Positions 17,844 to 26,467 of a DNA stretch of 64,000 bases are shown one piece after another; positions within the stretch are counted from its first letter, which is position 1; each line of letters starts with the position of its first letter. Under the pieces are notes generated by a model. It was not told where the DNA came from. It did no database searches and was given only the letters and a program-made list of their open reading frames with translations. This DNA is from Bradyrhizobium cajani (GTDB lineage Bacteria > Pseudomonadota > Alphaproteobacteria > Rhizobiales > Xanthobacteraceae), in assembly GCF_009759665.1 (NCBI RefSeq), contig NZ_WQNE01000016.1, positions 100,301-164,300 on the forward strand. Reading direction: 5' to 3'. The position numbers and the translations under genes were made by a program.

Positions 17844-18200
17844 CTACGCGAGCGCCGGATAGTCGCGCTGCATGGCCTCGCGAACCCAACTGGCCTGGAT
17901 TGCGCGCGACAATATCTGGGCGGTCTTGACGTCGTCGGCCTTCATGCAGAGATCGACGATCCGGCGGACAGCGTCGTCGCGCATCAGATCGTCGGAGATC
18001 TTCATCGCGATCTCCATCGCGGCGCGTGCCGCGCGTTCATAGCGCTCGGCACCTTGTACGGAATCTCCGACGGTTTCGGCGCTCGCCCTCGCGGCCTGGC
18101 AGATCTTGCGTATCCGGTCGGCTGCCTCGATGTCGCCGATCGGGCCCTGGATCGGCTCATCCCATATGTCTGCGGGACGCCGCCTTGCAAACCACTTCAT
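17844..18200 (-). CDS. Conserved hypothetical, helical, 118 aa
   Basis: I do not recognise a family. The protein opens with a basic MKWFARRRPADIWDEP segment, followed by several amphipathic helices (AADRIRKICQAARASAETV; YERAARAAMEIAMKISDDLM; MKADDVKTAQILSRAIQAS) and is predicted cytosolic. The spacing of helices is reminiscent of a small TPR/Sel1-like bundle, but this is only an impression. ATG 18200 follows a GGCGGAAAG sequence; longer in-frame starts up to 18260 add unlikely residues. It converges with the caspase-like gene. Confidence 0.65.
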   Translation of the reverse strand: MKWFARRRPADIWDEPIQGPIGDIEAADRIRKICQAARASAETVGDSVQGAERYERAARAAMEIAMKISDDLMRDDAVRRIVDLCMKADDVKTAQILSRAIQASWVREAMQRDYPALA

Positions 18201-18319
18201 CTTTCCGCCACCCCGTGATCTCCCAGTCACGCCTCGTCCGGTTTCGGCAGCGCCCAGCATAGTGGGCCCGGTCAGAATCGGCGAGGCGGTTTTTTCCGCC
18301 CGTTTGGCTTGCCGCGTGC

Positions 18320-19666
18320 TCAGGACATGCGGCGCGGCCCGATCGCTTCGAACTGCGCCTTCTGCTCGTCATTCAGCGTGGCGTAGAAATCATCGAGCGC
18401 CGCGCGCACCGATTTGACGCCCTCCAGCATCACGTCGAGGCGCTGGCGGATCGCGGCCATGCGTGCCGGCGGTGTCATCACGTCATTGGGCTGGCAGGCC
18501 GCCTTGAGCGATGCGCCGACGTTGGCGCTGGTATCCTGGAGCACCTGGAGCGCCGCGCGCTGGGTGTCGTTGGGACGAAGCCTCTCCTCGATCGTGGCGC
18601 CGGGCCAATCGAACGCGGCGGGCGTGCTGCAACTCTGGACCACCGATCCATCGACATTGTTCGAGGCCGTCGCGCGACGCTGATTTTCGGCCAGCGCGTT
18701 GAAGCGCGCCTTCTGCTCGTCGGTCAGCGAACCGTAGAACCTGTCGAGCGCGGGCTGGACGAGATCGACCGCCTTCTCCATCGCCTCGACCCGCTGCTGC
18801 ATCGCCGCGAGCCGGCCGGGCGCCGTCGCCGCAACCTGGGTCGGACAGGACGTTCGGATCAGCTCGGCCGCGTCGATCGAGGCATTGCCGAGAGCATCGA
18901 GGTTGGCGCCTTGCGCATCCGTGGGCTGCACTGCGGCCGCGATCTGATCGATCGGCAGACCGACGATGGCGCGGCGATCGCTGCCGCAGAGCTGATCGAG
19001 CGTAGCACCGCGCGCGTGCCGTCGTCCTTGTGGACGTTGCGGCAGATACATCGCGAGGCGATCATAGCCGTAGGGACCGAACATGCCGGCATAGATGTCC
19101 GGATAGCCGTAGCCCCAGAAGCCGACACCGTCGCCCCAGATCGTGTAGTCGTAGAGATCGTTGTAGGCGAACGGCCAGAACAGTGGTCCGACCCAGCCAT
19201 AGCCGCCACCCGCATGCTGCCACCAGCCGCTGCTCGTGCCGTGCCAGCCGGCGAGCGCGGCCGCGGCCGCGAGCTGCGCCCGTGCGGCCGGATTGCTGAT
19301 CAACCGGCCGTTGCGGAATGCGCTGGCGTTCAGCGCATTGCGGAAGTTCGCAGGCCGTATCGCCGCATTGCGGATCTGACCGAAGTTTTGGCCGCCACGC
19401 CGGGCCCCGGTTGCAAACCGCATCCCGCCATGATGCCCGCCACCGTGAGCGTGCTTGAAGCCATGACCACCATGATGACCACCACCATGGTGACCACCGC
19501 CATGATGACCGCCGCCATGGTGACCGCCGCCATGGTGACCGCCACCGTGATGGCCACCGCCATGCCCGCCGCCGTGGCCGCCGCCATGTCCGCCCTTCGC
19601 CAGAGCCGCACCCGCCAGCACGCAAGCAAGCGCCACCACTGCAATTCCAACGACTGGTCGCAACAT
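18320..19666 (-). CDS. Secreted His/Gly-rich protein with two Spy-like LTxxQ segments
   Basis: This 448-residue exported protein has a signal peptide (VVGIAVVALACVLAGAALA). A run of (G)GGHH units spans about residues 24-80, followed by a Trp/Tyr/Gly-rich middle (WWQHAGGGYGWVGPLFWPF). Two C-terminal helical segments carry the Spy/CpxP signature as LTDEQKARFNALAE and LNDEQKAQFEAIG, each preceded by a helix with an R-hydrophobic-EAM/DVM pattern. The His-rich stretch should bind transition metals such as Ni, Zn or Cu; the Spy-like part suggests a periplasmic chaperone or stress role. Both are family-level inferences. GGGAGGA five bases before ATG 19666 fixes the start. Confidence 0.85.
   Translation of the reverse strand: MLRPVVGIAVVALACVLAGAALAKGGHGGGHGGGHGGGHHGGGHHGGGHHGGGHHGGGHHGGGHHGGHGFKHAHGGGHHGGMRFATGARRGGQNFGQIRNAAIRPANFRNALNASAFRNGRLISNPAARAQLAAAAALAGWHGTSSGWWQHAGGGYGWVGPLFWPFAYNDLYDYTIWGDGVGFWGYGYPDIYAGMFGPYGYDRLAMYLPQRPQGRRHARGATLDQLCGSDRRAIVGLPIDQIAAAVQPTDAQGANLDALGNASIDAAELIRTSCPTQVAATAPGRLAAMQQRVEAMEKAVDLVQPALDRFYGSLTDEQKARFNALAENQRRATASNNVDGSVVQSCSTPAAFDWPGATIEERLRPNDTQRAALQVLQDTSANVGASLKAACQPNDVMTPPARMAAIRQRLDVMLEGVKSVRAALDDFYATLNDEQKAQFEAIGPRRMS
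19453..19597 (-). repeat. 15-bp tandem repeat encoding GGGHH units
   Basis: This coding tandem repeat of about 15 bp period, within the Spy-like gene, gives repeated Gly-Gly-Gly-His-His. Near-identical units make the tract prone to length change by slippage. Confidence 0.85.
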
Positions 19667-19761
19667 CGTATCCTCCCGAAGAGCCGCGCCATTGAGGCAT
19701 CGGAACTTGGCGGGAATTGGAACCGGCTGGACTGCTGAAAGTTCCCGACGCAGGCCGCGGC

Positions 19762-21186
19762 CTACGCCTCCGGCACGATCTTGCCGGGATTGAAGATGTT
19801 GAGCGGATCGAGCGCCTGCTTCAGCGCCCGCATCGCGTCGAGCGCCTCGGGACCGAGCTCGGCCTTGAGGTATTTCTGCTTGCCCTGGCCGATGCCGTGC
19901 TCGCCGGTGCAGGTGCCGTCCATCGCCTGCGCACGCTCGACCAGGCGATGCATGAACTCCTCGCCGCGCGCCATCTCGCCGGCGTCATTGGTGTCGCAGA
20001 CCAGCGAGCAATGGAAATTGCCGTCACCGACATGGCCGACGATCGGCGACAGCAGGTTGAGGCGCTTGAGATCTTCCTCGGTCTCGCTGACGCAATCGGC
20101 GAGCCGCGAGATCGGCACGCAGACGTCGGTCGCGACCACGCCGATGCTGTCGCCGGGCCGCAGCGCCTTCACCGACCAATAGGCGTCGTGACGTGCCTGC
20201 CACAGCTTCGTGCGATCCTCCGGCTTGGTGGTCCAGGAGAAATCGCCGCCGCCGCACTCTTTGGCGATCTCGCCGAATGCCTTCGACTGCTCGGCGACCT
20301 CGACCTCGCTGCCGTGGAATTCCATCAGCAGCAGCGGCGTCTCCGGCAGCGTCAGCTTGGAATAGGCGTTGCAGGCCTGCACCTGCGCGGCATTGAGCAG
20401 CTCGATGCGCGCCACGGGAATGCCGGTCTGGATCGCCAGGATCACCGCCTGACACGCCCCGTGCACGGTCTCGAACGACACGGCGCCGGCCGCGATCGTT
20501 TCCGGGATGCCGCGCAGGCGGATGGTCAGCTCCGAGATGATGCCGAGCGTGCCTTCGGCGCCGACGAACAGATGCGTCAGATCATAGCCCGCCGAGGATT
20601 TCTTCGCGCGCGTGCCGGTCGTGATGATCTCGCCGTCGCCGCGCACGACCTTCAGCGCCAGCACGCTCTCGCGCATCGTGCCATAGCGCACCGCATTGGT
20701 GCCGGACGCGCGCGTCGAGGCCATGCCGCCGAGCGAAGCATCCGCGCCGGGATCGATCGGGAAGAACAGGCCCTGGTCGCGCAGATGCTCGTTGAGCGCC
20801 TTGCGGGTGACGCCGGGCTGGATCACGCAGTCGAGGTCCTCGGCATGAACCGCGAGCACCTTGTTCATGTCGCGCAGGTCGATCGAGATGCCGCCGGCGG
20901 GCGCATTGACCTGGCCCTCGAGCGAAGTGCCCGTGCCGAACGGGATGACCGGCACGCGATGTCTGGCGCAGATCCGCACCACGTCCTGGATGTCGGCGGT
21001 CTCCTGCGCCATCACCACGCCGTCCGGCGGCTGGTTGACGATCCATGTGGTGGTATGGCCGTGCTGCTCGCGGACGGCCTGCGAGGTGATGAGGCGGTTG
21101 CCGAAGCGTGCGGCGAGCTGGTGCAGCGCGCTCGCGAGGGCTTCCGGCTCCGGCCGCGGCGGATTATTGGTAATGGTCGTACCCAC
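19762..21186 (-). CDS. FAD-binding oxidase, GlcD / D-lactate dehydrogenase type
   Basis: This 474-residue flavoprotein of the FAD_binding_4 plus FAD-oxidase_C family has a PP-loop FAD segment, VIPFGTGTSLEGQVNAPAGG, then GVTRKALNEHLRDQG and PGADASLGGMASTRASG. The C-terminal cap includes GHVGDGNFHCSL and ends GEHGIGQGKQKYL...NPGKIVPE. It should oxidise a D-2-hydroxyacid such as D-lactate or glycolate. ATG 21192 sits directly after GGGAGGA with no spacer, whereas GTG 21186 has six bases, so I prefer GTG; the difference is two residues. No glcE/glcF partners are adjacent, so it is probably a single-subunit enzyme. Confidence 0.92.
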   Translation of the reverse strand: MGTTITNNPPRPEPEALASALHQLAARFGNRLITSQAVREQHGHTTTWIVNQPPDGVVMAQETADIQDVVRICARHRVPVIPFGTGTSLEGQVNAPAGGISIDLRDMNKVLAVHAEDLDCVIQPGVTRKALNEHLRDQGLFFPIDPGADASLGGMASTRASGTNAVRYGTMRESVLALKVVRGDGEIITTGTRAKKSSAGYDLTHLFVGAEGTLGIISELTIRLRGIPETIAAGAVSFETVHGACQAVILAIQTGIPVARIELLNAAQVQACNAYSKLTLPETPLLLMEFHGSEVEVAEQSKAFGEIAKECGGGDFSWTTKPEDRTKLWQARHDAYWSVKALRPGDSIGVVATDVCVPISRLADCVSETEEDLKRLNLLSPIVGHVGDGNFHCSLVCDTNDAGEMARGEEFMHRLVERAQAMDGTCTGEHGIGQGKQKYLKAELGPEALDAMRALKQALDPLNIFNPGKIVPEA

Positions 21187-21272
21187 GGACATTCCTCCCG
21201 ACAGAAGAACCGTGGCAAAGGACATATAACCGGTCAAGTCAAGGGACCGGACGCATAGCCAGGGAATGAGAC

Positions 21273-21779
21273 ATGCCGGAGACTGCCGCTTCAGCGCCCA
21301 ACGCCGAGCCGTTCCGCGCCTCGATCATGCAGATCGAGCCGCAATGGATCGACTATAACGGCCACCTCAACATGGCCTATTACAACGTGATGTTCGACCG
21401 GGCGATCGACCAGATGTGGCTCCAGCTCGGGATGGGGCCGGCCTACATGAAGGAGCGCGGCGGCTCGAGCTTCACCGCCGAATGCCATGTGCGCTATTTG
21501 CGCGAGATCCATCTCGGCGATCCCGTGCAGATCTTCGTCTGGCTGCTGGAGGCGGACGACAAGCGGATACACACGTTCGAGGAGATGCGGCACGCCACCG
21601 AGGGCTGGCTGTCCGCCACTTCCGAGAACATGTCGCTGCACATGGACATGAAAGCGCGGCGCGTTGCGCCGTTTCCGCCCGACATCCAGCAGCGCATCGC
21701 TGCGGTCACGGAGGCCCACAGCGCCGTGCCGCGCCCCGAGGGCATCGGCCGGAGCGTGGCGATGCCCTCGAGGCGTTAA
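21273..21779 (+). CDS. Hotdog-fold thioesterase (4-hydroxybenzoyl-CoA thioesterase-like)
   Basis: This 168-residue cytosolic enzyme has the 4HBT-type signature near its N-terminus: QWIDYNGHLNMAYYNVMFD, with Asp, the N-G-H turn and the following helix. A beta-rich core follows (CHVRYLREIHLGDPVQIFVW; SENMSLHMDM). It would hydrolyse an acyl-CoA thioester; the chain type is unknown. The start is ATG 21273 after AGGGA. The gene is divergent from the FAD oxidase, 86 bases away, and tail-to-tail with the DUF1328 gene. Confidence 0.88.
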   Translation: MPETAASAPNAEPFRASIMQIEPQWIDYNGHLNMAYYNVMFDRAIDQMWLQLGMGPAYMKERGGSSFTAECHVRYLREIHLGDPVQIFVWLLEADDKRIHTFEEMRHATEGWLSATSENMSLHMDMKARRVAPFPPDIQQRIAAVTEAHSAVPRPEGIGRSVAMPSRR

Positions 21780-21816
21780 GTTCGGCGCGATCGTGTATGG
21801 CGTTTTGGCGGTCGCC

Positions 21817-21990
21817 CTATATCCTGTTGCGGCCGCGCGCCAGACCGACCACGGCCGAGACCAGGAACAGGACGACCGCGATGAAGAAGATGATCTTGGC
21901 GATTTCGATCGAAGCGCCGGCGATGCCGCCGAAGCCCAGGATACCGGCGATCAGTGCGATAACCAGAAACGTCACAACCCAGCCAAGCAT
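21817..21990 (-). CDS. DUF1328 (YtjA-like) small membrane protein
   Basis: This 57-residue protein is almost wholly two transmembrane helices, MLGWVVTFLVIALIAGILGF and IAKIIFFIAVVLFLVSAVVG, ending in a basic RGRNRI. This is the standard appearance of the YtjA/DUF1328 family, which often goes with general stress regulation in alphaproteobacteria. It was chosen over a much longer in-frame reading whose N-terminal part is the antisense of the helicase gene. Confidence 0.88.
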   Translation of the reverse strand: MLGWVVTFLVIALIAGILGFGGIAGASIEIAKIIFFIAVVLFLVSAVVGLARGRNRI

Positions 21991-22227
21991 GGTCAAACCC
22001 TCGTCTTGATGTCTGTCTGCGTCTAGCGCGACTGGCCGCGCCACCTGCCCAGACAATCTCGACGCGAGAACGATGGTTCCGGCAGGCATAGGGTGGAAAT
22101 TCGCAGCCTTCGCAGGAACAAATCGGCCCGCCGCGTACGTGGAAAACCCTTGCCGGCGCCCCATATAGGCACCATTCCCTGTTATGAAGGCTCCCTTCCG
22201 CCACCCCGCGGTGCCATCGTGGGGCCA

Positions 22228-24828
22228 ATGATTCGCATGACCGAGCCGAGCAAGATCACCTCCCAGAGCGTCCCCGACCACCAGCCCGCGGCCGGCGGCA
22301 TCGCCGCGCGTGCCCGCGCCTCGGTGGGACCGAAATATCTGTCCGGGCTCAATCCCGAGCAGCGCGAGGCGGTGGAGACGCTGGACGGCCCGGTCCTGGT
22401 GCTGGCCGGCGCCGGCACCGGCAAGACACGCGTGCTCACCACGCGCATCGCCCACATCCTGAGCCAGGGCCGCGCGCGCCCGGCCGAGATCCTGTCGGTG
22501 ACCTTCACCAACAAGGCCGCGCGCGAGATGAAGCACCGGCTCGGCCAGATGCTCGGCCACGCGGTGGAGGGCATGCCGTGGCTCGGCACCTTCCACTCCA
22601 TCGGCGGGCGCATCCTGCGCTTCCATGCCGAGCTGGCGCAGCTCAAGTCGAATTTCACCGTGCTCGACGTCGACGACCAGGTGCGGCTGCTCAAGCAGCT
22701 GCTCCAGGCCGAGAGCATCGACGACAAGCGCTGGCCGGCACGCATGCTGGCCGGGCTGATCGACGGCTGGAAGAACCGCGGGCTGATGCCATCGCAGGTG
22801 CCGTCAGGCGAGGCTGCGATGTTCGCCAACGGCAAGGGCGGCAAGCTCTATGCGAGCTACCAGGAGCGGCTGAAAATCCTGAACGCCGCCGATTTCGGCG
22901 ATCTGCTGCTGGAGAACATCCGCATCTTCCGCGAGCACCCGGACATCCTGCGGCAGTACCAGCAGCGTTTCAAATTCATCCTGGTCGACGAGTATCAGGA
23001 CACCAACGTCGCGCAATATCTGTGGCTGCGGCTGCTGTCGCAGGCGCCGGCGAAGCCAGCCGCACAAGCCGTCATTCCGGGGCGGCTCGAAGAGCCGAAC
23101 CCGGAATCTGGAGATGAGTCCACGGATCGAGATTCCGGGTTCGATGCTGCGCATCGCCCCGGAATGACGGAGCGCGCGGCGATTGCGGCCGCTCCCGCAG
23201 GCCCCACCAAAAACATCTGCTGCGTCGGCGACGACGACCAGTCGATCTATGGCTGGCGCGGCGCAGAGGTCGACAACATCCTGCGCTTCGAGCACGATTT
23301 TCCCGGCGCCAAGGTGATCCGCCTCGAGCGCAACTACCGTTCGACCGGCCACATCCTCGCCGCCGCCTCGCATCTGATCGCGCACAACGAAGGCCGGCTC
23401 GGCAAGACGCTGCGCACCGAGGACCATGACGGCGAAAAGGTCACGGTGACGGGCTCGTGGGATTCCGAGGAGGAGGCCCGCGGCATCGGCGAGGAGATCG
23501 AGCAGCTCCAGCGCCAGGGCGAGAAGCTCAACGAGATCGCGATCCTGGTGCGCGCCTCCTACCAGATGCGCGAATTCGAAGACCGCTTCGTCACGCTCGG
23601 CCTGCCCTATCGCGTGATCGGCGGCCCACGCTTCTACGAGCGCGCCGAAATCCGCGACGCGCTCGCGTATTTGCGCGTCATCAATTCACCGGCCGACGAT
23701 CTCGCCTTCGAGCGCATCGTCAACACGCCGAAGCGCGGGCTTGGCGACGCCACCGTGCAGATGCTGCATGACCACGCCCGCAAGCGCCGCATCCCCTTGT
23801 TCGAGGCGGCGCGCGCCGTGGTCGAGACCGACGAGCTGAAGCCGAAGGCGCGCGGCAGCTTGCGCGATCTCATCACCCAGTTCGACCGCTGGCGCGCCCA
23901 GCGCGAGGTCACCGCGCATACGGATCTCGCCCAGATCGTGCTCGACGAGAGCGGCTATACCGAGATGTGGCAGAAGGACCGCTCGGCGGACGCCGCGGGC
24001 CGGCTGGAGAACCTGAAAGAACTGGTGCGCTCGATGGAGGAGTTCGAGAACCTGCAAGGGTTCCTCGAGCACATCTCGCTGGTGATGGACCGCGAGGGCG
24101 GCGCCGAGGACGATGCGGTCTCGCTGATGACGCTGCATTCGGCCAAGGGCCTCGAGTTCGACAACGTGTTCCTGCCCGGCTGGGAGGAAGGCCTGTTCCC
24201 GAGCCAGCGCACGCTGGACGAACAGGGCCGCGCCGGCCTGGAGGAAGAGCGGCGGCTCGGCCATGTCGGCCTGACCCGGGCGCGGCGCCGCGCCAAGATC
24301 TATTTTGCGACCAACCGCCGGATCCATGGCACCTGGTCGACCACGATCCCGTCGCGCTTCCTCGACGAATTGCCCGCGGCCAATGTCGAGATCACGGAAT
24401 CCAAGGGCGGCTCGGCCTGGGGCGGCACCGGCGGCTACGGCGCCTCGCGCTTCGACGACATGGAGGCGTTCGGCTCCAGCTATTCGACGCCGGGCTGGCA
24501 GCGGGCCCAGGCAAACCGCAACCGCGGCGGGGGCCGCGGCGGCGGCGGCCGGGGCGGCTTCGAGGAAGAGGCATCGACGTTCTCGTCCGCGTCGTCCTCA
24601 CCCGATTTCGGCAGCTTCTCCTCGCGCCGCCGCGGGCCCCTGACGATCGAGGGCGAGCTGGTCGCCAAATCCACCGGCACGACCTCGGAATTCTCGCTCT
24701 CGGACCGCGTGTTCCACCAGAAATTCGGCTACGGCCACGTCACCAAGATCGACGGCAACAAGCTCACCATCGCCTTCGACAAGGCCGGCGAGAAGAAGGT
24801 CGTGGACAGTTTCGTGCAGCGGGCGTGA
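22228..24828 (+). CDS. uvrD: UvrD/PcrA-type superfamily 1 DNA helicase with in-frame palindromic insert
   Basis: This 866-residue ATP-dependent 3'-5' DNA helicase acts in repair and replication restart. Visible motifs are the Q motif LNPEQREAV, Walker A AGAGTGKT (residues 60-67), TFTNKAAREM, motif II VDEYQDTN (about 254), motif III GDDDQSIYGWRGA (about 335), ERNYRSTGHIL, LMTLHSAKGLEFDNVFLPGW and VGLTRARRR. A Gly/Arg-rich linker near 755-785 leads to a C-terminal domain with VFHQKFGYGHVTKI. Between motifs II and III a segment encoded by 23069-23170 is a dispersed palindromic element read in frame (VIPGRLEEPNPESG...). The start may be ATG 22228 or 22237. Confidence 0.95.
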   Translation: MIRMTEPSKITSQSVPDHQPAAGGIAARARASVGPKYLSGLNPEQREAVETLDGPVLVLAGAGTGKTRVLTTRIAHILSQGRARPAEILSVTFTNKAAREMKHRLGQMLGHAVEGMPWLGTFHSIGGRILRFHAELAQLKSNFTVLDVDDQVRLLKQLLQAESIDDKRWPARMLAGLIDGWKNRGLMPSQVPSGEAAMFANGKGGKLYASYQERLKILNAADFGDLLLENIRIFREHPDILRQYQQRFKFILVDEYQDTNVAQYLWLRLLSQAPAKPAAQAVIPGRLEEPNPESGDESTDRDSGFDAAHRPGMTERAAIAAAPAGPTKNICCVGDDDQSIYGWRGAEVDNILRFEHDFPGAKVIRLERNYRSTGHILAAASHLIAHNEGRLGKTLRTEDHDGEKVTVTGSWDSEEEARGIGEEIEQLQRQGEKLNEIAILVRASYQMREFEDRFVTLGLPYRVIGGPRFYERAEIRDALAYLRVINSPADDLAFERIVNTPKRGLGDATVQMLHDHARKRRIPLFEAARAVVETDELKPKARGSLRDLITQFDRWRAQREVTAHTDLAQIVLDESGYTEMWQKDRSADAAGRLENLKELVRSMEEFENLQGFLEHISLVMDREGGAEDDAVSLMTLHSAKGLEFDNVFLPGWEEGLFPSQRTLDEQGRAGLEEERRLGHVGLTRARRRAKIYFATNRRIHGTWSTTIPSRFLDELPAANVEITESKGGSAWGGTGGYGASRFDDMEAFGSSYSTPGWQRAQANRNRGGGRGGGGRGGFEEEASTFSSASSSPDFGSFSSRRRGPLTIEGELVAKSTGTTSEFSLSDRVFHQKFGYGHVTKIDGNKLTIAFDKAGEKKVVDSFVQRA
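23069..23170 (+). repeat. In-frame palindromic (RPE-like) element inside the helicase gene
   Basis: This 102-bp segment has terminal inverted repeats CCGTCATTCCGGGGC and GCCCCGGAATGACGG and encodes 34 residues without shifting the frame. The same ends and internal hairpin logic occur in non-coding copies at 61911-62015, 54733-54832 and 48465-48503. Confidence 0.85.
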
Positions 24829-24835
24829 GGCCGAT

Positions 24836-25126
24836 ATGCCTCAGTACGTTGCCATCATCGAAGACTCAGGCCCTGACGACGCCGTCAGCTTGTGGTTTCC
24901 GGACCTGCCCGGCTGCATTTCCGGCGGCGACGACGTCGACGAGGCGCTGGAGAATGCGCCCGAGGCGCTCGCTCTCTATGCGCAGGACCTGATCGAGGAT
25001 GGTCGGCAGCTTCCCCCGCCGAGGACACTGGACCAGCTCAAGGCAGATCCGGAATTTGCCGACGACCTGGCGAAACACACGGTCGCCCTGATCGAATGGC
25101 CGCCCCTCACTGAGGCCACGGAGTGA
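24836..25126 (+). CDS. HicB-like antitoxin-family protein, orphan
   Basis: This 96-residue protein matches the HicB/UPF0150 ribonuclease-H-like fold: YVAIIEDSGPDDAVSLWFPD, LPGCISGGDDVDEALENAPE, then a helix ALALYAQDLIEDGRQLPPP. HicB proteins usually neutralise a HicA mRNA interferase, but no HicA reading frame is present before or after it and no C-terminal DNA-binding domain is apparent. It lies eight bases downstream of the helicase, with its GAGG ribosome site overlapping the helicase stop, so it is probably co-transcribed with it. It may be a solitary HicB-fold protein. Confidence 0.8.
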   Translation: MPQYVAIIEDSGPDDAVSLWFPDLPGCISGGDDVDEALENAPEALALYAQDLIEDGRQLPPPRTLDQLKADPEFADDLAKHTVALIEWPPLTEATE

Positions 25127-25214
25127 GGATTGTTCGCCGCACTGCCGCAACTCTCGACGGTTCTGGTCCGAACAGCCCTTGACCATACCGAACTTCCCCG
25201 TATCAGATGCAGCC

Positions 25215-25631
25215 ATGGTCCGGGGCTCCATCACACTGATCGTGCTTGCATTGGTCATGCCGTCGCTTGCGGCGGCGGAGACCATGAGCTTTGGCGATTC
25301 GATCGGGATGCTGGCCAAAAGCTGCGGTGCGGAAATCGTCGCCAATTGCCGCGGCGTCAACCCGGACTCGACCCGGCTGAAGGAGTGCCTGTCGCGCAAC
25401 CGCGACGTGCTGTCGCAACAATGCCAGGGTGACTACCTCCGCACCTTCGACGCCATCCAGAAGCGCGTCGCCGCGCGCGTCACGGTGGCGAACGCCTGCC
25501 AGCGCGAGATCGTCAAGGTCTGCGGCGGCTCGACCAAGGAGACCAGCAAGTCGATCCCCTGCCTGGTCTCGACGCCCAAGGGCATCAGCAACAACTGCCT
25601 GAAGGCCGTCGACGAGGCGGGATACCGGTGA
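25215..25631 (+). CDS. Secreted Cys-rich protein with GLG1-like repeats
   Basis: This 138-residue exported protein has a signal peptide (SITLIVLALVMPSLAAAE) followed by two Cys-patterned segments. The first, CGAEIVANC...RLKECLSRN...LSQQC, matches the spacing of the Cys-rich GLG1/FGFR-type repeat (C-EI-C...CL...LS-C). The second, ACQREIVKVCGG...CLVST...SNNC, is a looser copy. Eight cysteines in the mature part should form disulfides in the periplasm. ATG 25215 is chosen because it starts the signal peptide; a TTG at 25179 is in frame. The stop overlaps the next start (TGATG), so the two genes are coupled. Confidence 0.75.
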   Translation: MVRGSITLIVLALVMPSLAAAETMSFGDSIGMLAKSCGAEIVANCRGVNPDSTRLKECLSRNRDVLSQQCQGDYLRTFDAIQKRVAARVTVANACQREIVKVCGGSTKETSKSIPCLVSTPKGISNNCLKAVDEAGYR

Positions 25632-26296
25632 TGCGCGCGAAGGGGCTCTCCACCGCCGGAATCGGCATCGCGCTGGGTTTCGCCCTGCTCGCGACCGCCG
25701 CACGCGCGCAGACGGCACCGACCCGCGACGACATCGTCGGCAAGCTCAACCATTTCGAGGAAGCCGCCGAGGTCGACCTTCCCGCGCTGAAGCAGCAGGT
25801 GATGGAGCGCGCCAAGGCCAGGATCAAGAACGATCCGGGTCCGGTGAACCGGCCGCTGATCGCGCCTGATCTGGCCAAGCTGCCCGCCTTCAATGCCCAG
25901 ATCCAGTTCGATGCCGACACGCCGATCATCCAGCCGGACTCCTACCAGACCGTCGGCCGCATCGCGGACGCGCTGGTTCATTCTTCGCTGCTGCCCTACA
26001 CCTTCCTGATCGTCGGCCATGTCGAATCCAACTCGAAGACGCGCGAGGCCAACGCGATCCTCAGCCAGCGCCGGGCCGACGCCATCCGCGACGTCCTGGT
26101 CAACACGTTCAAGATCTCGACCAAGCGGCTGCACCCGATCGGCCTCGGCGAGGAGCAGTTCCTCGACCGGGCCAAGCCGACCTCGGCCGTCAACGGTCAG
26201 TTGCAGATCCTGACCTATGCCAAGCTGCCGGAGGAGCCGGCGCATCCGGCTGCGGCACCTGCGCCTGCGGCGAAAAAGCCCGCCAAGAAGCGCTGA
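25631..26296 (+). CDS. OmpA-family periplasmic/outer-membrane protein
   Basis: This 221-residue exported protein has a signal peptide ending ATAARAQ, a helical stretch (LKQQVMERAKARIKNDP) and an OmpA C-like peptidoglycan-binding domain. That domain runs from IQFDADTPIIQPDSYQTVGR through FLIVGHVESNS, LSQRRADAIRDVLV and RLHPIGLGEEQFL. The C-terminal tail is Ala/Pro/Lys-rich. The usual NxxLSxxRA pattern is present as NAILSQRRADA. It is translationally coupled to the Cys-rich protein gene (shared base at 25631), suggesting that the two act together at the envelope. Confidence 0.85.
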   Translation: MRAKGLSTAGIGIALGFALLATAARAQTAPTRDDIVGKLNHFEEAAEVDLPALKQQVMERAKARIKNDPGPVNRPLIAPDLAKLPAFNAQIQFDADTPIIQPDSYQTVGRIADALVHSSLLPYTFLIVGHVESNSKTREANAILSQRRADAIRDVLVNTFKISTKRLHPIGLGEEQFLDRAKPTSAVNGQLQILTYAKLPEEPAHPAAAPAPAAKKPAKKR

Positions 26297-26467
26297 GGAT
26301 GCGCGCCGCGGCGCCCGACGGAACCCCTTGAAGTCCTGACCATTTGTGACCTGTCTCACAGCGCGACAGCATGGTTTCGCGCGACAATGGAGCCTGTTTG
26401 TGCACCGCCCGGTCCGGTGCTATAGGCTTTTTTCGTCCTTCCCGACCCCGTGCTGCATGAGACCAAG

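Noticed and set aside
19453..19597. Regular short repeats that might suggest a CRISPR array
   Set aside because: The units are contiguous coding repeats of about 15 bp without spacers and there are no cas genes.
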